From Tenebrio molitor (Eukaryota; Arthropoda; Insecta; Coleoptera; Tenebrionidae): a stretch of 64,000 nt of DNA. The notes under the pieces were generated by a model. It was not told the origin of the DNA. It was given only the letters and a program-made list of their open reading frames with translations, and searched no databases. Numbering within the stretch: the stretch's first letter is position 1; each line of letters opens with the position of its first letter. The DNA is taken from the NCBI RefSeq assembly GCF_963966145.1, contig NC_091048.1, positions 15,562,001-15,626,000 of the forward strand, written 5' to 3'. Positions 1-10,820 of the stretch are shown in pieces. Made by a program: the position numbers and the translations under genes.

Positions 1-14
1 TGTAAATAATAACT

Positions 15-205
15 AGTGTCCGGACGAAACAGTACCGGACAAGTCGACCAGTACAACTTTGCGTAATCCCTCGCTCGCACATAAACACGATTCAGCTGGT
101 TCCCTGTTATTGAAAACGAACCAGCTGAATCGTGTTTACATGTGAGTGGGGTATTACGCAAAGTTGTACTGGTCGACTTATCCGGTACTATTTCGTCCGG
201 ACACT
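15..205. repeat. Palindromic MITE, family 1 copy A
   Basis: Nearly the whole segment is one inverted repeat: AGTGTCCGGACGAAA at the left is mirrored by TTTCGTCCGGACACT at the right, and the arms meet near position 110. A diverged copy lies at 42618-42819. There is no coding capacity; the short ORF that crosses it is an artefact. Confidence 0.9.
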
Positions 206-326
206 GATAATAACCCACACACCGGTATTCAGACAAACTAGGATTAGCCAGTCTTCGGTGTGCTCACTTCGTTCGGCAGCCAAACCACCAGCCTTAGCAC
301 ATAAAACTACATTTTTGCTCCTATAC

Positions 327-1014
327 TAAGGACAACGTAACATTTTATCTGCCCCGCCCACTAAATTTTCTTAGTTACCAATCAAATAGATTGTTAAGAC
401 GATCTCATTTACACAGTAAAAATTTCTGACATTCGAATTGTCTTAATGACATTTTATTATTTATAGTCGTTTTCAGTGACATCCGTGCTGTCACTATGAC
501 AGTATGTTGGCATTACTTGCTGTTTCAGTTAAGTAATTTTGAATTTCCTAATTTGGCAATTTAGCTTGACGCGACAAATTGACAAATTAAAATTATTTTC
601 TATTATTTCAAACAAATCAAAGAAAACATGTCGTCTGATTTGGATTCCGAGGATGACCTGGTTTAACCATGTTTTACACCATGTTGAAGACTGAATTTTA
701 TTATTTGTTGTTGATGTTTGACGAAATGGCAATTTTCTTTTACCATAACCTCAATTTGCTAATACTCTGAATCCTGGTTATGAATTTGTATGTACAATCT
801 GCACCAACATATTAAAAATGACACTGACAGCACGGACGTCGTTGAAAACGACTATAGAACCTAAAACAATAATTGTGGACTTGACAGCAAAATTCTAGCC
901 TTAACTTTTTTACGTGGCAAATGTGATGAAAAATTATACATATTGAATCTGGCTTTGATTCTTATTAGTCAATTTATGTGGACGGAGCAGATAAAAAGTT
1001 ATAACGGCAATACT
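327..1014. repeat. Non-autonomous TIR element, family 2
   Basis: The ends form an imperfect inverted repeat (…CATTTTATCTGCCCCGCCC on the left against …CTTTTTATCTGCTCCGTCC read from the right). A second inverted pair sits inside, at about 462-500 and 815-860 (TAGTCGTTTTCA…CCGTGCTGTCA). The segments 329-446 and 895-960 match 57907-58103 in inverted orientation, which shows this is a dispersed family. No ORF of note. Confidence 0.75.
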
Positions 1015-1733
1015 ATAAGTAATAACATAATATACCTACTATTACGTAGTGTCTAAATTCAAATGAACGCTCGTTTTAATTCAGTTAACTTTCTGTTTTA
1101 TTTTGCAAAGTTAGAAGGTATTATTAATGGTCAAAATAAAACTTATATACGTATGTTTTTTAAAGATTTTCAAGAAAGATGCAAACAGAAATAATTCGAC
1201 AAATTTCTACCTACAACCAATTTAATAAGTCATTTCATCTCGGAGATTTAAAATTATTACAGTTAAGCGAGCTTAAAATCTTTATTATGCTACCAAAACT
1301 TGTTAAAAACGTATAACTAGTTATAAAAAAGATCATTATTATTATCGTTTTTACACGCGTTTTATATGTGTGCAAGTGGATGATAAAGTATTCTGCTTTC
1401 AATAGATTAACTTCTAGTATTTGTAATTAACAAAAAACAGCTTTGCTAAAGATAATAAGTGGTATAGTGAATCCAGCCATAGATTCAACTTTTTCAAATA
1501 TCGTGAAAAAAAGAAATTTCCCTAGACATTAACAATGTATATCAATAGGGACATTGGGTTGATGCGCTTTAACGTTGGCAGTGTTCGCGCCTTTTTTATT
1601 CCTACACCCTACACGGTTCCGACCTGTCAGGTGCCTGTCAGCTTCCTGTCAGCGTGTGTTTGTAGGACGTCAAAGTGTTATAAAATAAACTATTTAATTA
1701 AGAATCTTTCGAAGGAAAAACTTTCTTTAAACA

Positions 1734-3026
1734 ATGAGTGGCCTAAGTGATATAACAAATACGGTTCAGTCAAAGGTAAGATTCTTGGTTTTTCGTTTGA
1801 TTTTAATGAACTGTTTGATAGGCCAAGAGAAGTTATATTATTGTCGCTGGTAATGTGACAGCACAAAAGATGATTGCCAATGCATACACCTATTTTAAGG
1901 AAAGAAATTTGTGTTTGGGATCTGCTGTTGAGGTACTGTTGATGATTTACACCTAACACATCATTTTAAGTCTTGTTTTTGTAGGTAACTGCACTTTGTT
2001 TGGGTATTAGTAAGAACTCAGTCTTGCAATACAAAGATGCAGTACAAGAGGAGCCTCAGAAAATTAAAAGGCGACGGTCCAAAAATAGTACGACAGATTT
2101 GGGTCCAAATATTAAACAAGAAATTCGTTTTGTTTTATATGACATGGTTCATCAGAGTAAGAGAGAAGAAAGGGTGCTTTATTCAATGAGATTTTTTGTT
2201 CTTAATTTATGAGTTTATTTTGCATGTAGATTTCTGGGGTCATTATTTTAGGAAATTAAGTGTGTAGAACTAATAATTTTTAATTGTAGAAAAGCATGTG
2301 ACGTTGGATACTTTAGGCCAGGAGCTCACTTCAAAATTTATCTACCATTACAAACGTTCAAGTCTTGCAATACTTTTGAATTTTATTGAAGGGGCAGGAC
2401 TCATCTTCAAAAGCAAAAAGAATTCATTGGATTACCATTCAGAAATGAATGCAGAAACTTTTGAAGAGTGGTTGCAAGATAAATTATTACCTGCTTTGAC
2501 GGAACCATCAATAATTGTTCTGGACAACGCTAGTTACCATAGTCGCTTGGAGGAAAAGAAACCAACTTGTGCATGGAGAAAAGCTCATTTACAGACCTGG
2601 CTTCAAAATAACAATATCCATTTTTCTGAGACAGATAAAAAGGACACCTTATTAAAGTTATGCAGACAAAATTATAAAAGTCCAGTCTACGTAGTGGATC
2701 GTGTTATTCATGAGGCTGGTCATAAACCATTACGTTTGCCTCCATATCATTGTATTTTTAACCCGATTGAAATGGCATGGAGTCAAACCAAGCGAACATA
2801 TGACAGTGAGGTTCTGAAGAACAAAAATCCAATTTTGGCGTGGAGGACAGCTTTAGAAGGGGTCTCTGCAGAACAATGGACACATTACATAGGTCATACC
2901 AATAAAATTATAAGACAATATTTTGAAAAAGAGACATATACGTCTGTTGAGGAGCTGGTGATTAATGTTGACATTGAAAGTGGCGATAGTGATAGTGATT
3001 TGAGTTTTCACCTAGGTAATGACTAG
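1734..3026 (+). pseudogene. IS630/Tc1-mariner superfamily transposase, spliced, first catalytic region deleted
   Basis: Four exons can be read with canonical GT..AG junctions: 1734-1775, 1822-1932, 1985-2156 and 2290-3026. Phases match throughout, and the ATG at 1734 opens MSGLSDITN. The first three exons resemble the N-terminal helix-turn-helix part, ending in a basic KIKRRR stretch. The last exon holds the second catalytic aspartate in IIVLDNASYH and the glutamate in FNPIEMAW, with 81 residues between them, far more than the 34 of mariner/Tc1. That spacing recalls the long-spaced IS630-type families (DD82E, Sailor). The segment expected between the second HTH and the YHSEMNAE motif, carrying the first aspartate, is missing: KRSSLAILLN runs straight into FIEGAG. 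The protein would be about 350 residues and catalytically dead, though the remaining frame is open. I could not define the TIRs. Confidence 0.75.
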
Positions 3027-3984
3027 TTATTTAAAAGGTTTGGTTTATTTGCAGATGTAGCGTTTTGAAGACGAGATGGGGGGGGACATTCAACCCCTGG
3101 TAAGTGACAGTATTATAGGTACATGACTAAAATAGATGGTCAAATCACTCAAATCATGCGTTTTTTCCATGTTTACGTTTACCCCATTTTGAGTGAAAAT
3201 CCATTATGAACAGGGTTCTGACCTGTGTTAGCTTCTTGTACCAGGTGAGATAAAAATAAAAATGTAGAAGTAAACATGTTTTGTCGTTATTTTATTTTCC
3301 TGGCCCAAAACTAATTCATGTCACATTATAAATTTATTATCATATATAAATTTTTTAGCCTACATCTTACGTTGTTAATTATTATCCTAGGGCACTTTTT
3401 CTTTCGAATTCGTTATTAGAATTTACGAAGAATGTCATGCAATGTCATCCACGTCTCCTACATTTATTCTGAGACACCCTAAATAAAATCTTAATTCAAC
3501 GCGTGTATGAAGACTTCATTTTGTAATTTAGTAACATTGTGGGATATTTTAAATTTGCCGCGGTACTATTTTCTTCGCGTAGTACGGGTGTCGTGAAATG
3601 AATACTTGACTGTCAACAATCTATCACTGGATAGACTATACCTACTGTTAGAATAAAATTGGATATTACGTCACAATTTAAGTATGCAAAATTAGTGTCA
3701 AATAATGTTTATCCAAAATGATTTAACACTTAAACACTTTAAAAAAATTAGAGTTCAAAAACATTTCAGATGACAATTCTGATTACGTCAATTAATTCTA
3801 AATTTACAACACAACATAAAAAGCATAAATAAAAGTTTTATGAACTTCTGGCATGTGTAGGAGTACGTATAATTGTTTACAACTGATTTTCCACATTATC
3901 AGGGATATTAAACGATTAAAAAATTACAACAATAAACTGTGACAATAGCAAAAGAATCATTAGTTACTTAATTTTAACTATTAT

Positions 3985-4128
3985 GGGCCGGTTTCACCAA
4001 CGTGAGTTAAATTTGAATACAGATTGAAATGTACGAAAACATTGTTATAACAATAGGTAAAGGTAACTAAAGTAACGAAGCATTTTAACCTACAGTTAAC
4101 GTTAATTGGCGTTGGAGAAATCGGCCCT
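3985..4128. repeat. Short MITE with GGGCCGGTTTCACCAACG ends
   Basis: The left end GGGCCGGTTTCACCAACG is mirrored by CGTTGGAGAAATCGGCCC at the right, and TAT flanks both sides as a possible 3-bp target duplication. Elements of the same style occur at 36230-36356 and 52475-52735. Confidence 0.85.
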
Positions 4129-4129
4129 A

Positions 4130-6560
4130 TGAATCTAATAACAAAATTAAATCAAAGTACATATTTAAAAATGTTTTTAATTTAATTTTTTCTCACATTC
4201 CTGTGGTCATTCTTTTTACGAAATGTAGCTCATTTTATGAGCTATATTTTTTGAACTGGTACTTATACCTTAGTCCCTACATTCAATCCATGCATTCAGA
4301 TCACTTTCTGTTTCGTCCCGATTCAAATATTTCCGAAGGAAGTAAGAGTTTCTGTAATAGTTTATAACAAATTTGATTTTATCGCTCTGGTAATAACATA
4401 AATATTTTAAGATTTCCACAACACTACCAAGAATATAACGCTACTTACTTTTTATAGTACATACCCGTAAAAATAAATATTTGTTTATTTGTTTGTTTGT
4501 TATAAAAATATGACTTAACCAAACTGGAAAAAAGTTGTAAGTAAGTACCTACATATATTTTTTTCATATATTGTGTATCAATTTTCTGATTTACTCTTCA
4601 TGAAAAAAGAAATTTGTACATAATAAATAACTAAAGCGTTGCCAAGTTATATAAAAATTATACATTTATTGTACTTTGAGGTAAAGCTTTATTTATTGCT
4701 CAATAGCTCGTCGTACGTCGCAGTGCAGTGATACAGTGCATTGGGCAGTTATGCAGTAAGTACGAAACACTGAAACATAAATCTTATGTGAAAGCACTTC
4801 TGAGGTTCATCTCGATCAGATAACGTAATAACAGTGAGCAACATTAGAAAAATCTCGGTTTCACATAAATAGCATTCTGACATTCTGTCCCAAAATTCCA
4901 CCAACACCTCCTGTAAAAATCCTAACTGAATACCTATTAGCAGAAGTTTAAAAAATAAACCTGCATGTGTACAATTTTATTAAGTTGCCACCTGTCTCCC
5001 CAATAATTTCAAACTTTTAGGTAATAAAAATTCTAAACAGAATCGATCACAAAACCTATTTAATACCACACAAGCTCCCTGGACAACTACGTGCAATAAA
5101 AAACAACAGATCATCACAGCATAGCCAACCTATCTCGGAGTTTTATGTATGTCCTTTCTGTTTCTCTGACCTTGAAATGTTGCCAAGCTCGGCGCGCAAA
5201 AAAAGTTGGCGAACTGCATGCATAACCAGCCGAACCACGACTCTCATTACGGCCCCGAAAGAATCCTGCGCGCTGAACAAGGACACGAACACCCCGTTTC
5301 GATTTTTCTTTAAAGCCTTTGTGCAGTTCGTGACGCGAGCGGATTTTTTTTTTGGAAAATCTCGTTTTACGGAGATTTGTGCAGAAAACGCGTGCGCATC
5401 GTTGCCAGATCGCGCGGACAACATTCCTGCGTTAGTGCAACTAATTCTTGAAGCGCGGCCACTAGATTCATAATTGGATTCGAAACAAATAAAATTCCCT
5501 GAAGGCTATGTTTTTTTTGCAGGAACGGAAATTCCACCGTTGGCACCACTGTGTCAAATTTCATCCGTGTGTAATAAAGTCGGCAATAATTACGGCAACT
5601 TGAATGCGTTGTCGTGACAACGGTGAACTTGAAACACCATCAATTATCATTTTTTATCGTTGCTTTACTTAAATGTGGCGTTTAGCTGGAATGAAAAGGG
5701 AGAAGACGAGCGCAGGCGGTTTTAATCAGTGTGCAATTCGCTGGCTGCAAGATTCAAGGTCAGTCGGTCCTGCTGCGAAGAAACTAGATAATCCGCTTCG
5801 GAAGACGCAGCGATCGCAGGATTTACAATTATTCCTGCATTTGTGCAGAACTAGTGTCGCAACTGCTTTGATTTCTTGGCGGTTTTTCTGCTGGTGTCAA
5901 TAGCACGAGTCATAAAGTGTCCAATTAACGATCAAATTTATGTTTTGATAATCATCAACCGGATTGCGTCAACTTTTAAAAACTCGTTTACAATCCAAAC
6001 ACAGTCACAATCGCTTCTGAGCGCACTTAACAAACATCAAAGAGTGGTCTCATGCTTATAAATTGCCCATAATTTCTTTATTAGATGAAAGGCAGAATAA
6101 AAATTATTTGTGGGTTTGTGTAAATTTGCTGAAATGGAGTTATTTTACGACTCAGCTTATGCCACTGAATTTATCCCTACGGCGCATAATTTCGTTTCAT
6201 GAAATTTAAACTGTCTGCATTACTGAAAATCCTGTAAAACAAGCAGACTTATGCATCTGCATGTGCAAGTATAAATAAAATAATCTGAGATAGTCGTTGT
6301 CGTTGTATATTATGGTTCATGGTTTGTGGTAAAATTAACTTCTTTAATGACACTTTTGTGGGTAAATGTAAACGATAATTGCACCGGATTATAAGCATAC
6401 ATTGTATTTTTCAATAAAAATTATTGCAGACCCCATTTCCTAGTAAAACGTTGTGGTTAGCACTGTTATGGGTCTCGGATAAAATTATTTTCCTGGAAAC
6501 AACACGGTATTTGTTGCCAATTACTCTAATCGTGTATGTCTGACTTTTCGTCACTTGTAA
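4130..6560. other. No clear gene; GC-richer block at about 5160-5900
   Basis: The first part is AT-rich and shows no supportable gene. Between about 5160 and 5900 the base composition becomes GC-richer, with many CpGs, and three short overlapping ORFs on both strands show no recognisable domain. It may be unique host sequence, for example regulatory DNA or a 5' exon, but nothing in it decides this. Confidence 0.4.
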
Positions 6561-6564
6561 TTAG

Positions 6565-6732
6565 TATCGGGTGTTTTTTTAAATTTCACCTCATAGTAGG
6601 CGTTGAAGAGTCGATTGTGAACGCACTATACCGGTTACGGATCACGGATCAGCTTACGTTTTACACGAGTGATGCGTTCACAATCGACTCTTCAACGCCT
6701 ACTACGAGGTGAAATTTAAAAAACAACCGATA
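6565..6732. repeat. MITE with TATCGGGTGTTTTTT ends, copy A
   Basis: An almost perfect inverted repeat: TCACCTC..TAGGCGTTGAAGAG on the left returns as CTCTTCAACGCCTA..GAGGTGA on the right, with about 40 bp of loop. Relatives are at 31945-32096 (complete) and 61371-61440 (left arm only). Confidence 0.92.
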
Positions 6733-6867
6733 TTATAGTCATTGATCTCAATTTTATTTGACATTATTACTGCCATATTTTTTTAAATTCTATATTATAT
6801 AGGTACCTACTTGCTTTCTTCTGCATAATAATAGACGTTAGTACATATACATATGTTTATAGAAGAG

Positions 6868-7106
6868 ATAAACTAGGCAAAAATGAATAGGGAATTCCAC
6901 ATTTTTTCTTAGAAAGCAAAATAATTGCCCCAATCCTCCCACGTATTCTGAAACACTTGATAAATTTAAAATGTTACAGGTACTTGAAACATTACATTTA
7001 ATGTATATATTTATTTATTTCTAACACATTTCATTATACATTTAAACTGTATTAACAAAAAAATCAAAAATTGAAAAATTCCCTATTCATTTTTGCCTAG
7101 TTTATT
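6868..7106. repeat. MITE with AAACTAGGCAAAAATGAA ends
   Basis: About 30 bp at the left (AAACTAGGCAAAAATGAA, then TAGGGAATT) is mirrored at the right (AATTCCCTA, TTCATTTTTGCCTAGTTT). The interior is AT-rich and non-coding. Confidence 0.9.
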
Positions 7107-7645
7107 ATGTATTTTGAAAATGAATATGTACTCTTGTCTTATTTATTATTATTTAAACAAATAACGTAAAACTAGTAAATTGCATAATTTACATTTTAAC
7201 AGGTGGTATTAAAAATAAAAATGTTAAATATAAAAAATGTTTGTTGCAAAATTTTGTTTAGACAAACAACTTGAATAAGCAATTTTCACTTATAATCTCA
7301 TAAGAGCATTAATTTTTTCCCGATATGAATTAATGCTCGAATGCAGATTCGGTAAGAAAAGCGTAACGACACAAACACTAAAAAGAAGAAATCCATTTCT
7401 GTCTTCAATTTTGATTATCATATCAATATCAAATTGTAACATAACATACTTAGCCTTGACAACCTAAAACAAAATTGTCAACAACAAAAAGTTTTGTGAA
7501 GTTGTGTAAAAAAATGTCACGTTTTGGATTGCAAGTTTAGAAAATATCTACAAAGAAGTAGATTCCATAACGTCGGCGAACACCAAGAGAAGCAAAAATT
7601 CCGCCTGGGGTCAGTTTCAGTGTTTATTATGTTTATCTACGAGTA

Positions 7646-8512
7646 TACAGGTCGCTAAAAAGTATGGATATAGCTAAATATTTTTATAAGGGTTTATCAG
7701 AGCCCACTGAAATTTGGCACACCTTTAGAAGTGTTTAAATTCTATTATCTGGTATTTTTCAATTTTCTAACATCATTTATTTTGAAGATACTGTCGCGGC
7801 AAAAAATTCTGGTCGTCAATGTCATTTCAAAATTTGGTTAGTGTCACAAATTAAAAAATTTCCCTGCCTGATTATGCCCACGTCAACAAAGTGTCAAAAA
7901 ATTAATCATTGTCAATTAATGTCATACAACATGATGATAGGTTTGCTGACGACAGTACAAGGCCAAATTGTTTTTTTTTATGGCACAGGGGTCAAATTTA
8001 ATATCTTTAAAAAGAGTATTTTTTTATGACTTCAGTGATGTAACACATGCATGACTTATTTTAATCGAAACTTTATAAAAAATTATCAAATCAATAAAAT
8101 TTGCAAAAATGTAAAATTTAGTAAGCCTTACAAATGTTGCTTTTAGCTATCGTTAGTCCTTTGCCGTCTGTACTTTGACCAAAAAATAATAAAAGCTAAT
8201 AATAATAAGCGTATAAACAACACATTTAACTGAAACAGAATACATTTTAATAAAAAAAATAAAAAGCTCAAACGCGAAATACATAATTTTTATGCTAATA
8301 AAATTTTCAAAATGGCAGCAATATTAAATTTGACTCCGCATGCCATTTAAAAAAAATCAAGTTAGCCTTGTATCTTCAAAACAAATTATGTTAGAAAATC
8401 GAAAAAAATGACAGATGATATAATTTAAACACTCCTAACAGTGCGCTAAATTTCAACGAGCTCTGCTAAACCGTTCTATTTAGCTGTATCCATAGTTTTT
8501 AGCGACCCTGTA
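7646..8512. repeat. Foldback TIR element, about 870 bp
   Basis: Ends read TACAGGTCGCTAAAAAGTAT and, from the right, TACAGGGTCGCTAAAAACTA. The arms continue for about 200 bp (CTAACAT, TTTTGAAGATA, CAAGGC…). The left arm is interrupted by a smaller MITE at 7791-7955. No coding potential seen. Confidence 0.9.
7791..7955. repeat. Deleted CAGTCGCGAGCAATA-family MITE nested in a foldback arm
   Basis: It starts CTGTCGCGGC and continues with the GGTCGTCAATGTCATTTC segment shared with 38267-38517 and 62170-62544. It stops at ACGACAG, and TA flanks both sides (7789-7790 and 7956-7957). Taking it out with one TA makes the left arm of the 7646-8512 element continuous with its mirror arm, so this insertion is the younger event. 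Confidence 0.85.
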
Positions 8513-8647
8513 TATTAATATGTGAAGAAAAAAATTTGTACCCCTTTTTAAGCACATTGCGCGCACGGATGAGTGGCATAGTTAAAGTTTATATGGAGAA
8601 GGAGTGCAGAATGATAAAATTTATGTATAATACATATGTGTTTCAAA

Positions 8648-8871
8648 TACCGAGCGATCCAAAAGTCTTTCTATCAAGTGAGCCATGACATTATTATAAT
8701 TACACCATAAAATAAAAAAATGTGAAATTAAAAATATCAAAGGATACGGACAGGCTAATAAAACATATTTTTAATTTTCATTTAAATATGCGCCAAATAT
8801 GCTGCAGCCCAACGACATTAGTTTCCACTGTCATGGCCCACTCGATAGAAAGAATTTTGGATCGCTCTGTA
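8648..8871. repeat. MITE with TACAGAGCGATCCAAAA ends
   Basis: The left end TACCGAGCGATCCAAAA and the right end, read in reverse, TACAGAGCGATCCAAAA continue into a shared TCTTTCTATC(A/G)AGTG and GCCATGACA. The interior is AT-rich without an ORF. Terminal TA is typical of mariner-type MITEs. Confidence 0.88.
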
Positions 8872-8989
8872 CATTAAATTAAATAAAATAAAACACTCAT
8901 TGTTTACGTTCATACACAAAAAATTAACGGAGTAAATCTGGAGCTAATGCGGAGTGGATGATTTGTAATTGATTTAATCCCCCCACAGT

Positions 8990-9388
8990 GAAATCCACTC
9001 CAAGAGTTTATTTAGATTATTTATTAAAAAAACTCTTCGGAGTGAAATACATAATTCCTTGACTATTAGTGGTTTGCCACCACATAAGTTAGTATTGAAA
9101 GTTAATTGCATCGTTTTACTGATCAGAAACTTAAATACAAGGGAAACATTAGTCAATGGGACAAGAATGCGCATCAAGTTTATGCATCGTAATGCTATTG
9201 ATTGCGAAGTTTTAACTGGAACCGCACGCGATAAGAGAATTTTGATTCCACGTATAAATTTAACATATTTCGGCACTATTTTACCATTTATCTTTCAAAG
9301 AACTCAATTTTCAATTATACCTGCATTTGCGATGACAATAAATAAGTCTCAAGGACAAACATTCGAGAAAAAATTGAAATTTTATTGA
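8990..9388 (+). pseudogene. Helitron Rep/helicase, C-terminal fragment
   Basis: The open frame contains the conserved end of the PIF1-like helicase found in Helitrons. In order these are SGLPPHKLVLKV, the RNLNTRETLVNGTR stretch, DCEVLTGTA, RILIPRINL and the final AFAMTINKSQGQTFE motif (helicase motif VI region). The frame opens upstream without a start near 8990 (…SEIHNSLTISG). It stops soon after the last motif, as Helitron helicases usually do. A complete Helitron protein exceeds 1000 residues, so only about the last 10% is left. No Helitron 5' TC end was found, and the right side is abutted by an unrelated TIR element at 9401. This is a dead fragment of a rolling-circle transposon. Confidence 0.88.
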
Positions 9389-9883
9389 GACAGCCAGTTT
9401 TTATACAGGTTGATTCTGAAATAAGTTTGGAAAAAAAAATGTGGAGTATCCTTGACACAAATTAATTCTGCGTAAATGATTTTTGGAGGTGAAATCAAAA
9501 GGATGGAAATTACCCTATATCCTTGTATTTCAACCATGACCAACTTCATTCATATCCGCTTCGCTTCTATATGGCCGTCTCAATTTTGAATTTTACATGC
9601 AATCAAATGTTCCCGTTTGATGGACATCTACTAGCGACCTCCACTCAACAAACAACCAAACTACAAATTATGAATTTGACATTAACATCAAGGTCAATGA
9701 CCTCATTTTTATGTTATTACTGTTATTAGCCCATTTAACGAAAACACGAAGACGAAAATGTTTGGTTTAATTTAACTACCTAGATGACAACACTAACAAA
9801 ACACATTTTTAAAGGTAAGAGCAAAATTTATAACCATTTATAACTTCAACACTTTTCGGCTCAGTGGTTTACTGTTTAAGCTC

Positions 9884-10205
9884 AGAGTCTTCAAAGAATC
9901 CGTTTTTTCTACACAAATATTATTGAGGACTGGTTTCACAGCCGTTTTAATAATAATCTTGCAGACTGCAGCTTTGTGTTGTGAACAGGAAAACACAGAA
10001 TTTTGAAAGAGGTGATCATATAGCAAGTCATGCAACTGAAGACATGGTTTCTCATACTGTAAAAATGGTAACAGTTTTTGTGCTATATTTGCAATTCTTT
10101 GAATAATGCCCACAAATGCATTATTGGGATATATCAATCGACCCCGATCTTGAAGGGCTATTAATCTTAATAATGGTCCTGGTATGGTGGTAGATAAGAG
10201 TGGAA
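9884..10205 (-). repeat. Direct duplication inside the P-type element, unit 1
   Basis: About 320 bp matching 10497-10820 in the same orientation at roughly 85% by eye (for example GGTGATCATA(T/C)AGCAAGTCATGCAA). Both units encode the same C-terminal transposase segment. Confidence 0.88.
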
Positions 10206-10496
10206 CAAGACATTCATCACAGTGAAATTGATCTTCTAACTTCTTATGTATCCTGAGAGAAATGCTACTGATGCAGAAAAAATATTACTTGCAGGTGTAA
10301 TATTTTGGCTGAGACTGTGTATGCTGGTTCTAACATCAATAAGCAATATTAGTTCGTCAATATTTGTAGTCACACATTCTCCGTAAGTTTTAGAAGGAAT
10401 CTTTGCTTGACTAATGAAATTAATGTTTTGAGCAGTATTTGCTGATGAAGATGCTTTTACAATTCCACAATGAAGAATTTGTTTAATAGTTCAAGC

Positions 10497-10820
10497 TTAG
10501 TCTTCAAAGAATCCATTTATTCTACACAAATATTACTAAGGACTGCTTTCGCAGCCATTTTAATAATAACATTGCATACTGCAGCTTTATGGTCTGCACA
10601 GGAAAACTCTGAATTTTGAAGGAGGTGATCATACAGCAAGTCATGCAAATTAATACATGGTTTCTCATATTGTAGAAATGGTACCTAACAGTTTTTGTAC
10701 TATATTCGCAATTCTCAATAATGCCTACAAATGAATCACTGGGATACAGCAATTGACTCCGATTTTGAAGGGCTATTAATCTTAACAAAGATCCTAATAT
10801 GGTGGTGGATAAAAGTGACA
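10497..10820 (-). repeat. Direct duplication inside the P-type element, unit 2
   Basis: Second unit of the duplication. The two units are separated by about 290 bp that also codes for transposase (TTNIDELILLIDV… region). Unit 2 reads LLRLIALQNRSQLLYPSDS before shifting. Confidence 0.88.

Noticed and set aside
132..329. 65-codon plus-strand ORF
   Set aside because: It starts inside the right arm of the palindromic MITE and has no motif; an arm artefact.
5143..5903. Overlapping ORFs of 65-98 codons on both strands
   Set aside because: They overlap on opposite strands in a GC-richer patch where stops are rarer; no motif, signal or splice pattern supports any of them.
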